Assembly (NCBI RefSeq): GCF_020531915.1
Contig: NZ_JAJAVG010000004.1
Span: 248,001 to 312,000 of the forward strand
DNA from: Methylovorus mays
Lineage (GTDB): Bacteria > Pseudomonadota > Gammaproteobacteria > Burkholderiales > Methylophilaceae
Length of the DNA: 64,000 nt
Direction: 5' to 3'
In this document: one piece after another, positions 9,117 through 20,068 of the stretch
Numbering within the stretch: position 1 is the first letter of the stretch
Layout: every line of letters begins with the position of its first letter
Position numbers and translations under genes: made by a program
The notes under the pieces: generated by a model
Database searches by the model: none
The model's input: the letters and a program-made list of their open reading frames with translations, nothing else
Told to the model about the DNA's origin: nothing

Positions 9117-9992
9117 ATGGCTGAAATTACCGCAGGCATGGTAAAGGAATTGCGTGAGCGCACTGATGCGCCCATGATGGATTGCAAAAAAGCACTGACA
9201 GAAGCCGAAGGCGACATGACCCGTGCAGAAGAAATTTTGCGTGTACGTTTCGGTAACAAGGCAAGCAAGGCTGCTGGCCGTGTTGCTGCTGAAGGTACCG
9301 TTGGCATCAGCATCAGCGCTGATGGCAAGACTGGCGCCATGGTAGAAGTGAACTCTGAAACTGACTTCTGTGCCAAGAACCAGGATTTTGTGAACTTCGT
9401 TAACGAACTGGCAGCTGTGATTGCCAGCAACAAGCCAGCCGATATCGCTGATGTTGCAGGCCTGAAGATGGGTTCCGCTACCGTTGAAGAAAACCGCACT
9501 GTGCTGGTTGGTAAGATTGGTGAAAACATCACCCCACGTCGCTTCCTGCGTGCAGATGCACAAGGTAAGCTGTACAGCTATGTTCACGGCAGCAAGATCG
9601 GTGTCGTGGTTGATCTGGTGGGTGGTGACGAAGCTCTGGGCAAGGATATTGCCATGCACATTGCTGCTGCCAAGCCCAAGTCGCTGGATGTGAGCGGCGT
9701 GGATGCAGCCCTGATCGAAGCTGAGCGTCGTGTGGCTATCGAGAAGGCTAAAGAAGCTGGTAAGCCAGACGCCATGCTGGAAAAGATTGCAGAAGGTACC
9801 GTGCAGAAGTTCCTGAAGGAAGTGACGCTGCTGAGCCAACCTTTCGTCAAGGATGACAAGCAGTCCATCGAACAATTGCTCAAATCCAAAAACGCCTCCG
9901 TTGCCTCTTTCACCATGTACGTCGTGGGTGAGGGCATTGAGAAGGTTGTTACCGACTTCGCTGCTGAAGTCGCTGCTGCAGCCAAGATCTAG
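9117..9992 (+). CDS. tsf: Elongation factor Ts
   Basis: A 291-residue guanine nucleotide exchange factor for EF-Tu. The N-terminal UBA-like domain ([20 protein letters not shown]) is followed by the TDFCAK motif, where Asp-Phe wedge residues contact EF-Tu, in [10 protein letters not shown]. The ATG at 9117 follows GAAGGAG at a good distance; a start five codons upstream would bury this ribosome binding site. The gene follows rpsB through an attenuator-like hairpin. Confidence 0.98.
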   Translation: MAEITAGMVKELRERTDAPMMDCKKALTEAEGDMTRAEEILRVRFGNKASKAAGRVAAEGTVGISISADGKTGAMVEVNSETDFCAKNQDFVNFVNELAAVIASNKPADIADVAGLKMGSATVEENRTVLVGKIGENITPRRFLRADAQGKLYSYVHGSKIGVVVDLVGGDEALGKDIAMHIAAAKPKSLDVSGVDAALIEAERRVAIEKAKEAGKPDAMLEKIAEGTVQKFLKEVTLLSQPFVKDDKQSIEQLLKSKNASVASFTMYVVGEGIEKVVTDFAAEVAAAAKI

Positions 9993-10057
9993 GCTGCAGT
10001 TTCCCTGGTAGTAAAACCGCGGGGGCTTCACCCCTGCGGCTGTAATGATGTACTCGC

Positions 10058-10100
10058 TGCAAAACGATAATGTGATTTAATAACGCATTGTCGTTTTGCA
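10058..10100 (+). promoter_or_regulatory. 15-bp stem-loop upstream of pyrH
   Basis: Arms TGCAAAACGATAATG (10058-10072) and CATTGTCGTTTTGCA (10086-10100) pair over 15 bp with one G-U wobble and a 13-nt loop. It sits 19 nt before the pyrH start. A GC hairpin (CCGCGGGGG / CCCCTGCGG, 10018-10040) precedes it. There is no T run after the long stem, so it is more likely a leader or processing element than a plain terminator. Confidence 0.55.
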
Positions 10101-10119
10101 CAACTCAGATAGGAGCCCC

Positions 10120-10836
10120 ATGACATCCCCCGCCTTTAAACGCATCCTGCTTAAATTATCTGGTGAAGCCCTCATGGGTGATGACAGTTACGGGATTAAT
10201 CGTGCGACCATTTCACGGATTGTGAATGAAATCAAGGAAGTGGTGGATATGGGCGTGCAGGTGGCCGTGGTGATTGGCGGCGGCAATATCTTTCGTGGAG
10301 TTGCGCCTGCGGCTGAAGGCATGGATAGGGCGACGGCCGACTATATGGGCATGATGGCAACAGTCATGAATGCATTGGCTTTGCAGGATGCCATGCGTCA
10401 CATTGGGCTGGTGAGCCGCGTGCAGTCCGCCCTCAATATCGAGCAGGTTGCCGAGCCTTATATTCGCGGCAAGGCGATTCGTTATCTGGAAGAAGGGCGC
10501 GTGGTGATCTTTGGTGCCGGTACTGGTAATCCTTTTTTCACAACAGATACTGCAGCAGCGTTACGCGGTATGGAGATGAATGCTGAGATCGTGCTGAAAG
10601 CCACCAAGGTCGATGGGGTTTATACCGATGATCCCAAGACCAATCCCGATGCCATGCGTTACAAAACACTGACTTTTGATGAAGCCATCATCAAGAACCT
10701 CAAGGTCATGGATGCGACGGCACTGACGCTGTGTCGCGATCAGAAATTACCTATTTCCGTATTCAGTATATTCAAGCAAGGCGCCCTGAAGCGTGTAGTC
10801 ATGGGCGAAGATGAAGGTACGCGCGTATTGCCTTAA
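10120..10836 (+). CDS. pyrH: UMP kinase
   Basis: A 238-residue amino-acid-kinase-fold enzyme that phosphorylates UMP to UDP; bacterial members are hexamers controlled by GTP and UTP. Visible motifs are KLSGEALMG near the N-terminus, GGGNIFRG, and [11 protein letters not shown] and [13 protein letters not shown] in the nucleotide-binding half. The ATG at 10120 is preceded by ATAGGAGCCCC. An earlier in-frame ATG would add eight residues starting inside the stem-loop and is less likely. frr follows after 27 bp. Confidence 0.97.
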   Translation: MTSPAFKRILLKLSGEALMGDDSYGINRATISRIVNEIKEVVDMGVQVAVVIGGGNIFRGVAPAAEGMDRATADYMGMMATVMNALALQDAMRHIGLVSRVQSALNIEQVAEPYIRGKAIRYLEEGRVVIFGAGTGNPFFTTDTAAALRGMEMNAEIVLKATKVDGVYTDDPKTNPDAMRYKTLTFDEAIIKNLKVMDATALTLCRDQKLPISVFSIFKQGALKRVVMGEDEGTRVLP

Positions 10837-10863
10837 GGCATGCGCCAGGTTTAGGAGAGAGTG

Positions 10864-11421
10864 ATGCTCAACGAAGTAAAGAAAAACGCAGAACAAAAGA
10901 TGCAGAAATCCCTGGAGTCGCTTAAGAGTGACCTCGGTAAAGTGCGTACGGGCCGTGCACACACCGGCCTGCTGGATCATGTCATGGTGGAATACTATGG
11001 CTCCATGGTCGCAGTGAATCAGGTAGCGAACGTTACTCTGGGCGATGCGCGTACTATCAACGTGCAGCCTTACGAAAAGAACATGGTGGCCAAGATCGAG
11101 AAAGCCATCCGTGATGGTGATCTGGGCCTTAACCCCGCAACCAATGGTGACGTGATTCGTGTGCCCATGCCCATGTTGACGGAAGAGCGTCGTCGCGACC
11201 TGATCAAGGTCGTGCGTACCGAGGGTGAAAATGCCAAGGTGGCTATCCGCAATGTGCGCCGTGATGCCAATGATCAGCTCAAGAAGCTAACTAAAGACAA
11301 AGAAATCAGTGAAGATGATGAGCGTCGCATGCAAGATGAAGTGCAAAAGCTGACCGACCGTTTTGTGGCTGAGGTCGACAAGCTTCTGCAAGTCAAAGAA
11401 GCCGACCTCATGGCGGTGTAG
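10864..11421 (+). CDS. frr: Ribosome recycling factor
   Basis: A 185-residue three-helix-bundle protein that with EF-G splits post-termination ribosomes. Conserved segments are [32 protein letters not shown] and [11 protein letters not shown]. The ATG at 10864 is preceded by AGGAGAGTG; a GTG immediately before it could also serve but adds only one residue. The length matches the family exactly. Confidence 0.98.
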   Translation: MLNEVKKNAEQKMQKSLESLKSDLGKVRTGRAHTGLLDHVMVEYYGSMVAVNQVANVTLGDARTINVQPYEKNMVAKIEKAIRDGDLGLNPATNGDVIRVPMPMLTEERRRDLIKVVRTEGENAKVAIRNVRRDANDQLKKLTKDKEISEDDERRMQDEVQKLTDRFVAEVDKLLQVKEADLMAV

Positions 11422-11460
11422 TCTGCCGTGTTTGATTTGTCCTTAGAAACGGAGTCTTGA

Positions 11461-12210
11461 TTGGCGCTTTTTTTCAGCTCCACGCAATCCATTCCCGACA
11501 CCGCGGAGGTGCCACGCCATATTGCCGTCATCATGGATGGTAACGGTCGTTGGGCCAAAAAACGCTTCCTGCCGCGGGTGGCTGGTCACAAGCGTGGCGT
11601 GGAGGTTGTTCGCGATATCGTCAAGCAATGTGCAAGTATTGGTGTTGAATATCTGACGCTGTTTGCCTTTAGCAGTGAAAACTGGCGTCGACCGCAGGAG
11701 GAAGTCTCCTTCCTGATGGGGCTCTTTATGGAAGCCTTGCAGCAAGAGGTTTCCAAGCTTCATAAAAATAATATTCGCCTGGTGATGATAGGCGACCATT
11801 CGCGTTTTGATGAATCCTTGCGGGATCAAATCGCACGTGCGGAAGCGCTGACACGTGATAATACGGGGCTGACCCTGACCATTGCCGCTAATTATGGTGG
11901 ACGTTGGGATATCCTGCAGGCGGTAAACCGCTTGCACGCTGAGCGCCCTGAGCTTGCTGGCAATTACAATGAAGAGCATCTGGCGCCTTATCTTTCCATG
12001 CATTATGCCCCAGAGCCTGATTTATTCATTCGCACGGGCGGAGAGCAGCGTATCAGCAACTTCCTCCTGTGGCAGCTGGCATACAGCGAGCTTTATTTTA
12101 CTGATACCTTATGGCCTGATTTTGACTCGGCTGCTTTCGAACTTTCCATTGCATCTTATCGTCAGCGAGAGCGTCGTTTTGGCCGTACCAGCGAACAGTT
12201 GCAGCAATAA
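11461..12210 (+). CDS. uppS: Undecaprenyl diphosphate synthase (TTG start)
   Basis: A 249-residue cis-prenyltransferase that makes the C55 lipid carrier for peptidoglycan and O-antigen. [16 protein letters not shown] contains the catalytic Asp and the Mg site, and [13 protein letters not shown] with RTGGEQR is in the C-terminal part. No ATG or GTG precedes the conserved core. The TTG at 11461 with ACGGAG six bases upstream is the only start that keeps the family N-terminus. It is followed after 3 bp by cdsA. Confidence 0.96.
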   Translation: MALFFSSTQSIPDTAEVPRHIAVIMDGNGRWAKKRFLPRVAGHKRGVEVVRDIVKQCASIGVEYLTLFAFSSENWRRPQEEVSFLMGLFMEALQQEVSKLHKNNIRLVMIGDHSRFDESLRDQIARAEALTRDNTGLTLTIAANYGGRWDILQAVNRLHAERPELAGNYNEEHLAPYLSMHYAPEPDLFIRTGGEQRISNFLLWQLAYSELYFTDTLWPDFDSAAFELSIASYRQRERRFGRTSEQLQQ

Positions 12211-12213
12211 ACC

Positions 12214-13050
12214 ATGTTAAAAGCGCGCATTCTTACCTCCCTGGTACTCATACCACTTTTCTTGGCTGCGCTGTTCTATCTTCCCGAGGTGTACTGGGCA
12301 TTGCTGATGCTCGTCATTATTACCATCGGTGCATGGGAGTGGACGAGCATGAATCGGCTGGGCGGTGGGCAGTTATATCCGGCGGTGACATTTGTCATTG
12401 GCCTGCTCGCGGTTGCTGTCACTGACACATCGTATGTGTTCATTCAACAGCATCTTCTGTTCTGGGGCTTGCTGGCTTCTGCCATTTTTTGGACCTTTTT
12501 TGTCCCCATCTGGCTATCCGGACGTTTCCGCATTCGAAACCAGATGGGGATGGCCGTTATCGGGTGGGTAATCCTTATCCCGACCTGGCTCGCTTTTGTC
12601 AGTTTGCACCGCATCAAGCCGGGGCTTTTGCTTGCCTTGATGGTTGCGGTATGGATTGCCGATAGTGCAGCTTATTTTGCTGGCAAGCGTTTTGGCCGCC
12701 ATAAGCTTGCACCGCAAATCAGCCCAGGAAAAACCTGGGAGGGTGTGCTGGGCGCTTGGCTGGCCGTCAGCATATATGGGCTCATACTTTGCAGCGCATT
12801 GGGAATCACCCCCTGGATTATCCTGGGACTTTGGGGCATTACTGTGCTGAGTATCATGGGTGATCTTCTGGAGTCGCTAGTGAAGCGACATGCCGAAGTA
12901 AAGGACAGTGGTCGCTTGTTACCTGGGCATGGTGGCGTGCTTGATCGCATCGATGGCTTGACCTCAAGCTTGCCGCTGGCAGCGTTCTTTATTTATTTCC
13001 CGTTGTATTACCACTACGCCTATCCTTTGTGGGCAAGTGTTTCCCAATAG
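12214..13050 (+). CDS. cdsA: Phosphatidate cytidylyltransferase
   Basis: A 278-residue inner-membrane enzyme that makes CDP-diacylglycerol, the precursor of all phospholipids, from phosphatidic acid and CTP. About seven hydrophobic segments are visible. The family signature is in the C-terminal third: SPGKTWEG followed by a D-S-x-x-K-R-x-x-x-K-D pattern (LLESLVKRHAEVKDSG) and PGHGGVLDRIDGL. It starts 3 bp after uppS and precedes dxr, the widespread order. Confidence 0.96.
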   Translation: MLKARILTSLVLIPLFLAALFYLPEVYWALLMLVIITIGAWEWTSMNRLGGGQLYPAVTFVIGLLAVAVTDTSYVFIQQHLLFWGLLASAIFWTFFVPIWLSGRFRIRNQMGMAVIGWVILIPTWLAFVSLHRIKPGLLLALMVAVWIADSAAYFAGKRFGRHKLAPQISPGKTWEGVLGAWLAVSIYGLILCSALGITPWIILGLWGITVLSIMGDLLESLVKRHAEVKDSGRLLPGHGGVLDRIDGLTSSLPLAAFFIYFPLYYHYAYPLWASVSQ

Positions 13051-13065
13051 CCCTGGGGGCGAAAT

Positions 13066-14259
13066 TTGTTACAGTCATCACCACAAAACATTACCATCCT
13101 CGGTGCTACTGGCACCATCGGGCTCAATACGCTGGATGTGATTGCCCGGCACCCTGATAAATACTGCGCATATGCATTAACGGCTAACGGTCGTGCCGAG
13201 GCCTTGTTTGATCTATGCAAGCAATATCATCCGCGATATGCCGTGCTGTTGCAGGAGGCCGCGGCAGATCGCCTGCGGCAGATGCTCCTCCAGGCGGGTA
13301 TTGAAACGGAAGTCCTGTTTGGCATGGATGCCCTGGAGCAAGTCGCTTCTGCTCCTGAGGTGGATGCAGTCATGGCCGCCATCGTGGGCGCGGCCGGTCT
13401 CAGACCCGCCATGGCGGCTGCCCGTGCCGGCAAGCGCATCATGCTGGCCAACAAGGAAACGCTGGTGATGGCGGGCAGCTTGTTCATGCAGGCGGTGGAG
13501 GAGAGTGGTGCGACCTTGCTGCCTATCGATAGCGAGCATAACGCCATCTTTCAGGTTATGCCTTCCAAAAAACATCCTGACCTTCACAGCGGCGGTGTAC
13601 GCAAAATATTGCTGACGGCATCCGGAGGTCCATTCCGCAACGCCAGTCGGGAGCAATTGCTGCAAGTGACTTCGCAGCAGGCGCTCAATCACCCCAATTG
13701 GGTTATGGGACCAAAGATCACCATTGATTCCGCCACCTTGATGAACAAAGGTTTGGAAGTCATTGAGGCAAAATGGCTTTTTGATGCAACGCCCGAGCAG
13801 ATTGAGGTAGTGGTCCATCCGCAAAGCGTCATTCATTCCATGGTGGAGTATGTCGATGGCTCAGTGCTGGCGCAATTGGGTAATCCTGACATGCGCACGC
13901 CCATCGCCTATGCACTGGCTTACCCTGAGCGCATTGATAGCGGAGTGGGCTCGCTCGACTTGTTCAAGATCGCCACATTGAATTTTGAACGCCCGGATAC
14001 TGGCCGTTTCCCATGCTTGCGCCTCGCTTTTGATGTTCTGAAGTGCGGTGGAACAGCGCCGGCGATTCTTAATGCGGCTAACGAAGTGGCTGTCGAGGCG
14101 TTTCTGCAGTCTCGCATAGGGTTCATGGATATCCCCGCTCTTATCGAGCGCGTGCTCTCACAGTCCACCATTCAACCCGTTACTGACATTCCTAGCCTGA
14201 TTGCCGCTGACCAGGTAGCCCGCCAGCTGGCAGAGGAGTGGATGGTGCAATCAGCATGA
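13066..14259 (+). CDS. dxr: 1-deoxy-D-xylulose 5-phosphate reductoisomerase (TTG start)
   Basis: A 397-residue MEP-pathway enzyme that rearranges and reduces DXP to MEP with [18 protein letters not shown] binds [16 protein letters not shown] and SEHNAIFQ hold metal and substrate residues, and ASGGPFR lies in the flexible loop. The reading frame begins with TTG at 13066, preceded by GGGGGC; no ATG lies upstream of the Rossmann motif. The stop overlaps the rseP ATG (ATGA). It supplies isoprenoid units for its neighbour uppS and for hopanoids. Confidence 0.95.
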   Translation: MLQSSPQNITILGATGTIGLNTLDVIARHPDKYCAYALTANGRAEALFDLCKQYHPRYAVLLQEAAADRLRQMLLQAGIETEVLFGMDALEQVASAPEVDAVMAAIVGAAGLRPAMAAARAGKRIMLANKETLVMAGSLFMQAVEESGATLLPIDSEHNAIFQVMPSKKHPDLHSGGVRKILLTASGGPFRNASREQLLQVTSQQALNHPNWVMGPKITIDSATLMNKGLEVIEAKWLFDATPEQIEVVVHPQSVIHSMVEYVDGSVLAQLGNPDMRTPIAYALAYPERIDSGVGSLDLFKIATLNFERPDTGRFPCLRLAFDVLKCGGTAPAILNAANEVAVEAFLQSRIGFMDIPALIERVLSQSTIQPVTDIPSLIAADQVARQLAEEWMVQSA

Positions 14260-15608
14260 TCACCGTTATCGCGTTTATCGTTACGCTTGGCATCCTGATT
14301 ACGATTCATGAGTATGGGCATTTTCAGGTCGCGCGCTGGTGTGGCGTCAAGGTCTTGCGATTTTCACTGGGCTTTGGAACGCCATTGCTGACCAGGCATA
14401 TCGGCAAGGACAATACCGAATTTGTACTGGCGGCTTTCCCCTTGGGCGGCTACGTGAAAATGCTGGATGAGCGCGAAGCTCCAGTGGCTGAGCATGAGTT
14501 GCATCGCGCTTTCAATCGGCAATCTGTATGGAAACGGATGCTTATCGTGCTCGCGGGGCCCGTCGCCAACTTGTTACTGGCCATCCTGCTTTATTGGGTG
14601 CTGTTCATGCATGGCGTGATGGGCATCAAGCCATTATTGGGGGATGTTCCTGCGCAAACACCAGCAGCGATTGCCCAAATGCAGTCAGGCGAGCTGATTA
14701 CCGACATCGCGGGCGAGCCTGTCGCCAGTTGGCAAGACGTGCGCTGGATACTGATGCGCCAGGCACTCTCTAACGCCCCGGTCTCAGTGGAAGGACGACT
14801 GAACGATGTTTCCCTGCATCACAATTTGAAGTTATCTGTGTTGGATAAAGATGATTTTGAAGGTGACTTCCTGCCAAAATTGGGCCTTGTGCCTTATCGC
14901 CCCAGTATGCCACCCATAGTGGGAGAAGTGATTGCGGGCGGGGCGGCACAAAAGTCTGGTTTGCAGCCAGGAGATAACATCCGTGTAATTGATGGGCTTG
15001 CCATTACTGCCTGGGATCAGGTGGTGGATACCATACGACAGCATCCACAAAAGCCATTGAGCGTTACCATTGTGCGTGATGGTCAATCTGTGGACTTGCA
15101 GGTTATTCCTGATAGTGTTCGAGAGAATGGCAAGGAAATAGGCCGGATTGGGGCGGCGTACAAGGCAAACCAAAACGAGCTGGATAAAATCATGACGACC
15201 GTGAGCTACTCACCAGGCGTGGCGGCTGGCAAAGCGGTTACCAAGACATGGGAAACTTCGATTTTTAGCCTTCAAATGCTGGGAGGCATGCTGACTGGTG
15301 ATGTATCTTGGCGCGGCATGAGTGGGCCGGTGACAATTGCCAGTTACGCCGGGCAGAGTGCACAAATTGGCTGGAAAGCTTTTTTAGGCTTTCTGGCGCT
15401 CGTCAGCATTAGTCTTGGCGTGCTAAATCTGCTTCCTATCCCTGTGTTGGATGGGGGGCATTTGTTGTATTATATTGTTGAGGTTTTCAAGGGCAGCCCG
15501 GTTTCCGAGCGTGTCATGGAAATTGGTCAACGTATTGGACTGGCGCTGCTTGGGTTGTTGATGGCATGCGCTTTTTATAACGATATAAATCGATTGATAA
15601 CAGGCTGA
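14256..15608 (+). CDS. rseP: RIP zinc metalloprotease RseP
   Basis: A 450-residue site-2 intramembrane protease. HEYGH (the HExxH zinc motif) is within the first transmembrane segment, about residue 20. Two PDZ-like regions occupy the periplasmic middle (around [17 protein letters not shown]), and [12 protein letters not shown] near the C-terminus supplies the third zinc ligand. In E. coli it cleaves RseA to release sigma-E and clears signal peptides. Its place between dxr and bamA fits an envelope-stress role. Confidence 0.96.
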   Translation: MITVIAFIVTLGILITIHEYGHFQVARWCGVKVLRFSLGFGTPLLTRHIGKDNTEFVLAAFPLGGYVKMLDEREAPVAEHELHRAFNRQSVWKRMLIVLAGPVANLLLAILLYWVLFMHGVMGIKPLLGDVPAQTPAAIAQMQSGELITDIAGEPVASWQDVRWILMRQALSNAPVSVEGRLNDVSLHHNLKLSVLDKDDFEGDFLPKLGLVPYRPSMPPIVGEVIAGGAAQKSGLQPGDNIRVIDGLAITAWDQVVDTIRQHPQKPLSVTIVRDGQSVDLQVIPDSVRENGKEIGRIGAAYKANQNELDKIMTTVSYSPGVAAGKAVTKTWETSIFSLQMLGGMLTGDVSWRGMSGPVTIASYAGQSAQIGWKAFLGFLALVSISLGVLNLLPIPVLDGGHLLYYIVEVFKGSPVSERVMEIGQRIGLALLGLLMACAFYNDINRLITG

Positions 15609-15613
15609 TCTGA

Positions 15614-17962
15614 ATGAATTTAAGCATCAAGCTTAAGCATATACCGTTTTTGGTATTTGGTATGTATGCAACATCAGCAATGGCATTGGAGCCATTTGTA
15701 GTGAAGGATATCCGGGTGGACGGGATACAGCGTACCGAGGCTGGTACGGTATTCAACTACTTGCCCGTCAAGGTCGGTGAGACCATGGATGATGACAAGG
15801 CGACCCAGGCGATTAAAGCGCTTTATGGCACCGGATTCTTCAAGGATGTGCGGATCGAGGCAGATCAGGATGTGTTGGTCGTTGTCGTTCAGGAGCGAGC
15901 AGCCATCGCTCAACTGAATTTCAGCGGCAATAAATCCTTCCCCAGTGACAAAATGAAAGAAGGTCTGAAACAGATTGGTCTGGCTGAAGGCTTGATTTTT
16001 GACCGATCCATGCTGGATCGCGCCGAGCAGGAAATCAAACGTCAGTACCTCTCCCAAGGCAAATACGGCGCCACCGTCAAAGCCGTTGTTACTCCTCTGG
16101 AACGAAACCGCGTAGCTGTACAGTTCAATATTGAAGAAGGTGCCATCTCCAAGATTCGCAGCATCAATATTGTTGGTAATCAGGCTTTTGATAGCAAAAC
16201 CCTGCTGGAAACCATTTCATTGACCACGCCGGGTTGGATGACCTGGTGGAACAAAAATGATCAGTACTCCAAACAAAAATTGACCGCTGATCTTGAGACC
16301 TTGCGGTCTTTTTACATGAATCAAGGTTTTCTGGAATTCAATATTGAGTCTACCCAGGTCTCGATTACTCCAGACAAGCGTGACATTTACATCACCATTA
16401 ATATCAGTGAAGGTGAGAAATACACCGTTACCGATATCAAGCTGGCTGGTGAAATGCTGCTGGCGGAAGAAGAAGCCCGCAAGCTTATCAGCCTGCAAAC
16501 AGGTGAATACTTCAATCGTCAGAAAATTACAGAATCCAGCAAGGCCATTGGTGATCGTCTTGGTAATGACGGTTATGCATTCGCTAACGTGAATGCTGTT
16601 CCCGACGTTGATAAAGACAAGCATACCGTTGCCTTTACCTTTTTCATCGATCCAGGCCGCCGCGTATATGTGCGCCGTATCAACCTCACCGGAAACACAC
16701 GTACCCGCGATGAGGTGTTACGTCGCGAAATGCGCCAGATGGAATCCGCATGGTATGGCGCTGACAAGATTAATCGTTCCAAGCAACGTCTGGAGCGTTT
16801 GCAGTTCTTCTCGGATGTTAACGTGGAAACGCCTGCTGTACCGGGAACGAATGACCAGGTGGACCTGAACATCAATGTCACGGAAAAATCCACTGGCAGC
16901 GTGATGTTCGGCGCCGGCTTGTCCAGCGCTGAAGGTGTGGTATTCGGGGTTACAGTGAACCAGAACAACTTCCTGGGTACGGGTAATCGGGTGTCTGCTC
17001 AGGTGAATACCGGTAAGGTTAATACCATTTACTCGCTGAGCTATACCGACCCTTACTTTACGCCTGATGGTATAAGCCGTACCTTCAGTGCCTATCGCCG
17101 TGATATTGATACTTCCTACCTGAGTACTGGTAGCTACAAGACATCCTCTTACGGTACAGGTGTGAGTTTTGGCATGCCATTGAATGAACGCGACTCGGTC
17201 AGTGCGGGTCTCACCTTCGACTTTACCCAGGTAGATTTAACCTCTAGCAGCCCGATTCAATATCGCCGCTATTGTGGCGACGCCAATGCCAATGGTTGTG
17301 ACAACACTAGCGTATTGCTTAACTTGGGCTGGGCGCATGATACTCGCGATAATGTCTTGTTCCCCAACAAGGGCGTTTACCAGCGATTGAGTTCTGAAAT
17401 TGGTTTGCCTGGGCTGGACCTTCAGTATTACAAGGTCGAGTACAAACATTCATGGTACAAGGACATCACGCCCAATATTACGTTTATGCTGAACGGTGAA
17501 GCGGGCTATGGTGATACTTATGGCGACAAGGACTTCCCATTCTTCAAGAACTTCTATGTTGGTGGTGTAAACTCGGTGCGTGGCTATCAGACCAGTTCCA
17601 TTGGCCCGCGTCTGTATGACACAGTAAATGAACGCGGGTATGCTATTGGCGGTACCAAGCGCCTGCTGGGTAATGCCGAGTTGTATTTCCCTATTCCTGG
17701 CATGAAAGATTCGAAGCAATTGCGGCTAAGTACCTTTATTGATGCAGGTAATGTTTACACATCTGATGAGCGTATGGATCTTGGCGATTTACGCTATTCA
17801 GCAGGTATTGGCGTGAGCTGGTATTCGCCATTCGGGCCTATCAAGCTGGTGCTGGCAAAAGCGCTGAATGCGCGTAATGATACCGTCCAGACGGATGGCA
17901 AGACCTTGTATAACGATGACAAGACACAGATTCTGCAATTCCAGATGGGTTCGCAGTTCTAA
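15614..17962 (+). CDS. bamA: Outer membrane assembly factor BamA
   Basis: A 782-residue Omp85 protein. A signal peptide ends near AMALEPF (about residue 25), then five POTRA domains run to about residue 420, and a C-terminal 16-strand barrel ends in the aromatic FQMGSQF. It folds and inserts beta-barrel proteins with BamB-E. The loop-6 motif reads VRGY where most BamA proteins have VRGF, a conservative change. It is followed directly by the periplasmic chaperone gene skp. Confidence 0.97.
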   Translation: MNLSIKLKHIPFLVFGMYATSAMALEPFVVKDIRVDGIQRTEAGTVFNYLPVKVGETMDDDKATQAIKALYGTGFFKDVRIEADQDVLVVVVQERAAIAQLNFSGNKSFPSDKMKEGLKQIGLAEGLIFDRSMLDRAEQEIKRQYLSQGKYGATVKAVVTPLERNRVAVQFNIEEGAISKIRSINIVGNQAFDSKTLLETISLTTPGWMTWWNKNDQYSKQKLTADLETLRSFYMNQGFLEFNIESTQVSITPDKRDIYITINISEGEKYTVTDIKLAGEMLLAEEEARKLISLQTGEYFNRQKITESSKAIGDRLGNDGYAFANVNAVPDVDKDKHTVAFTFFIDPGRRVYVRRINLTGNTRTRDEVLRREMRQMESAWYGADKINRSKQRLERLQFFSDVNVETPAVPGTNDQVDLNINVTEKSTGSVMFGAGLSSAEGVVFGVTVNQNNFLGTGNRVSAQVNTGKVNTIYSLSYTDPYFTPDGISRTFSAYRRDIDTSYLSTGSYKTSSYGTGVSFGMPLNERDSVSAGLTFDFTQVDLTSSSPIQYRRYCGDANANGCDNTSVLLNLGWAHDTRDNVLFPNKGVYQRLSSEIGLPGLDLQYYKVEYKHSWYKDITPNITFMLNGEAGYGDTYGDKDFPFFKNFYVGGVNSVRGYQTSSIGPRLYDTVNERGYAIGGTKRLLGNAELYFPIPGMKDSKQLRLSTFIDAGNVYTSDERMDLGDLRYSAGIGVSWYSPFGPIKLVLAKALNARNDTVQTDGKTLYNDDKTQILQFQMGSQF

Positions 17963-18001
17963 GCTGTTTGTATGATTAAGTGTTAAATATTGGAGAATGA
18001 A

Positions 18002-18505
18002 TTGAGTAAATTATTGAAAAGCCTGGTCTTGACAGCGTTTGCTGCTTTTACACTGAATGTGTCGGCAGCGGAGCTCAAGGTGGGTTATGTGCAAGTGGAC
18101 AAAATTTTGCAGGAAGCTCCACAAACGGCTGAAAGCGGTAAAAAACTTGAGAAGGAGTTCAGCCCGCGTACCCAGGAGCTGGATCGTCTCCAAAAGCAGA
18201 TCAAGGATATTGAAACATCGCTGGACAAAGACAGCCTGACCTTGTCAGAGACGGATCGCCGCAACAAGGAACGTGATGCATCCAATCTCAAAATCGAATT
18301 TCAGCGTAAACAACGCGAATTGCGTGAAGATGTGAATATGCGCAAGAATGAAGAGTTGGGCGCCTTGCAAGACCGTATCAACAAAGCTGTGACCTCGGTA
18401 TCCGAGGCTGAAGGTTATGATCTGGTTGTTTATGGTGGCGTAGCTTATGCCAGCAAGAAAATCGATATTACCGACAAGGTACTGAAAGCTCTGGGCAAGA
18501 AGTAA
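18002..18505 (+). CDS. skp: Periplasmic chaperone Skp/OmpH (TTG start)
   Basis: A 167-residue exported protein. The signal peptide (SLVLTAFAAFTLNVSAAEL) is followed by the Skp core VGYVQVDKILQEAP and a long charged coiled coil (about residues 45-125), which in the family forms the tentacles of a trimer that holds unfolded outer membrane proteins. There is no ATG. TTG at 18002, with TGGAG six bases upstream, gives the best signal peptide; a TTG four codons earlier overlaps that ribosome binding site. Confidence 0.92.
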   Translation: MSKLLKSLVLTAFAAFTLNVSAAELKVGYVQVDKILQEAPQTAESGKKLEKEFSPRTQELDRLQKQIKDIETSLDKDSLTLSETDRRNKERDASNLKIEFQRKQRELREDVNMRKNEELGALQDRINKAVTSVSEAEGYDLVVYGGVAYASKKIDITDKVLKALGKK

Positions 18506-18535
18506 ACTCTGGCATTTGAAAGCGACTCTAGCCTG

Positions 18536-19591
18536 ATGAAAGCGCAATACTCCTTAGCGGAGATCGTATCCAGGCTGGGGGGCGAGCTGGTCGGTGATGG
18601 TGACATTATCATTAGCCGTGTCGCCTCACTGGCCAATGCCCTGACTGGGCATATCAGCTTTATAACTGATTCCAAGTATCGCACTCAGCTGGCCGAAACG
18701 GCTGCGAGTGCGATTATCATCAGTGAACAGCATCGTGAATTAACGACGCTGCCGCGCATAGTTACCGATAACCCCTATGCCTATTTTGCACGCGTTTCAG
18801 ATTTGCTGAACCCGCGTGTGGAGTATGTTCCCGGGATCAGTTCGAACGCCAGTGTGGCATCGGATGCTATCGTACCTGCTTCGTGCACTATCATGGATTA
18901 TGCCGTGATAGCCTCGGGGGTTGAGCTGGGCGAAGGCGTCGTCATCGGGGCGGGTTGTGTTGTCGGTCGAAACGTGCATATCGGCAGTCAGACTGTACTG
19001 CAGGCCCATGTGACAATCTATGCAGACTGCCAAATTGGTGAGCGTTGCGTTATGGCGGCAGGCGTGGTCATTGGTGCTGATGGTTTTGGTTATGCCAATG
19101 ACCATGGGCGCTGGGTTAAAATCCCGCAGGTTGGTAGGGTCATCATCGCGGATGACGTTGAGATTGGTGCTAATACCTCGATTGACCGGGGCGCGCTGGA
19201 CGATACGATTATTGAGCAGGGGGTGAAGCTTGATAATCTGATTCAGATAGGACATAACTGCCGGATAGGCGCCCATACTGTGATTGCAGGATGTGTGGGC
19301 ATTGCCGGTAGCGCAATTGTCGGCAAGCAATGCCGCATAGGGGGTGCCGCCATGATACTGGGGCATCTTGAGATTGCAGATGGAGTGACCATTTCGCCGG
19401 GTAGCATGATTACACGATCATTGCTGAAGACGGATACTTACACAGCGCTGATGCCGTTCCAGACACATGGCGATTGGCTCAAGACGGCGGCAAACATACG
19501 TCGTCTGGGCGATATGTCCGAGCGGGTAAAGCAGTTGGAAAATGAGTTGGCGCAGATCAGGGCGCAGCTGGACATAACAAATAGAAATTGA
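18536..19591 (+). CDS. lpxD: UDP-3-O-acylglucosamine N-acyltransferase
   Basis: A 351-residue left-handed beta-helix acyltransferase for the third step of lipid A synthesis. It adds the second hydroxyacyl chain from acyl-ACP. The N-terminal UDP-binding domain covers about the first 110 residues, hexapeptide repeats follow, and the catalytic His lies in LIQIGHNCRIG. A short C-terminal coiled helix ends the protein. It lies between skp and fabZ as in most betaproteobacteria. Confidence 0.97.
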   Translation: MKAQYSLAEIVSRLGGELVGDGDIIISRVASLANALTGHISFITDSKYRTQLAETAASAIIISEQHRELTTLPRIVTDNPYAYFARVSDLLNPRVEYVPGISSNASVASDAIVPASCTIMDYAVIASGVELGEGVVIGAGCVVGRNVHIGSQTVLQAHVTIYADCQIGERCVMAAGVVIGADGFGYANDHGRWVKIPQVGRVIIADDVEIGANTSIDRGALDDTIIEQGVKLDNLIQIGHNCRIGAHTVIAGCVGIAGSAIVGKQCRIGGAAMILGHLEIADGVTISPGSMITRSLLKTDTYTALMPFQTHGDWLKTAANIRRLGDMSERVKQLENELAQIRAQLDITNRN

Positions 19592-19600
19592 GGAAATGCC

Positions 19601-20062
19601 ATGAATGATCAGGCTGTTACCAGCATGGATATCCATGAAATATTAGAGCACCTGCCGCACCGTTACCCGTTCTTGCTGGTCGACAAGGTATTATCACTGG
19701 AACTGGGCAAGGAAATCGTCGCCGTCAAAAACGTCAGCATGAACGAGCCATTTTTCCCCGGGCATTTTCCTTATCATCCTGTCATGCCCGGCGTTTTGAT
19801 CGTTGAAGCCATGGCGCAGGCAGCTGCCATTTTGTCTTTCAAGACGATGGATACCAAACCGAATGATGAGTCTGTTTATTACTTTGCCGGCATTGATAGT
19901 GCGCGTTTCAAAAAGCCGGTATCGCCCGGTGACCAGCTTATCCTGAAAGTAAGCATAGACCGCATTCTGCGGGGCATCTGGAAATACAAAGGTCAGGCGC
20001 TGGTCGATGATGTTGTGGTGGCAGAAGCCGAAATGATGTGCATACTGAAGGCGATTGAGTAG
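19601..20062 (+). CDS. fabZ: 3-hydroxyacyl-[ACP] dehydratase FabZ
   Basis: A 153-residue hot-dog fold dehydratase in fatty-acid elongation. The signature [11 protein letters not shown] (about residue 26) and the active-site helix [22 protein letters not shown] region, with His and Glu, are intact. It competes for hydroxyacyl-ACP with LpxA and LpxD. Its presence inside the lpx cluster links phospholipid and lipid A supply. ATG follows TTGAGGAAATGCC. Confidence 0.97.
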   Translation: MNDQAVTSMDIHEILEHLPHRYPFLLVDKVLSLELGKEIVAVKNVSMNEPFFPGHFPYHPVMPGVLIVEAMAQAAAILSFKTMDTKPNDESVYYFAGIDSARFKKPVSPGDQLILKVSIDRILRGIWKYKGQALVDDVVVAEAEMMCILKAIE

Positions 20063-20068
20063 GTCATC

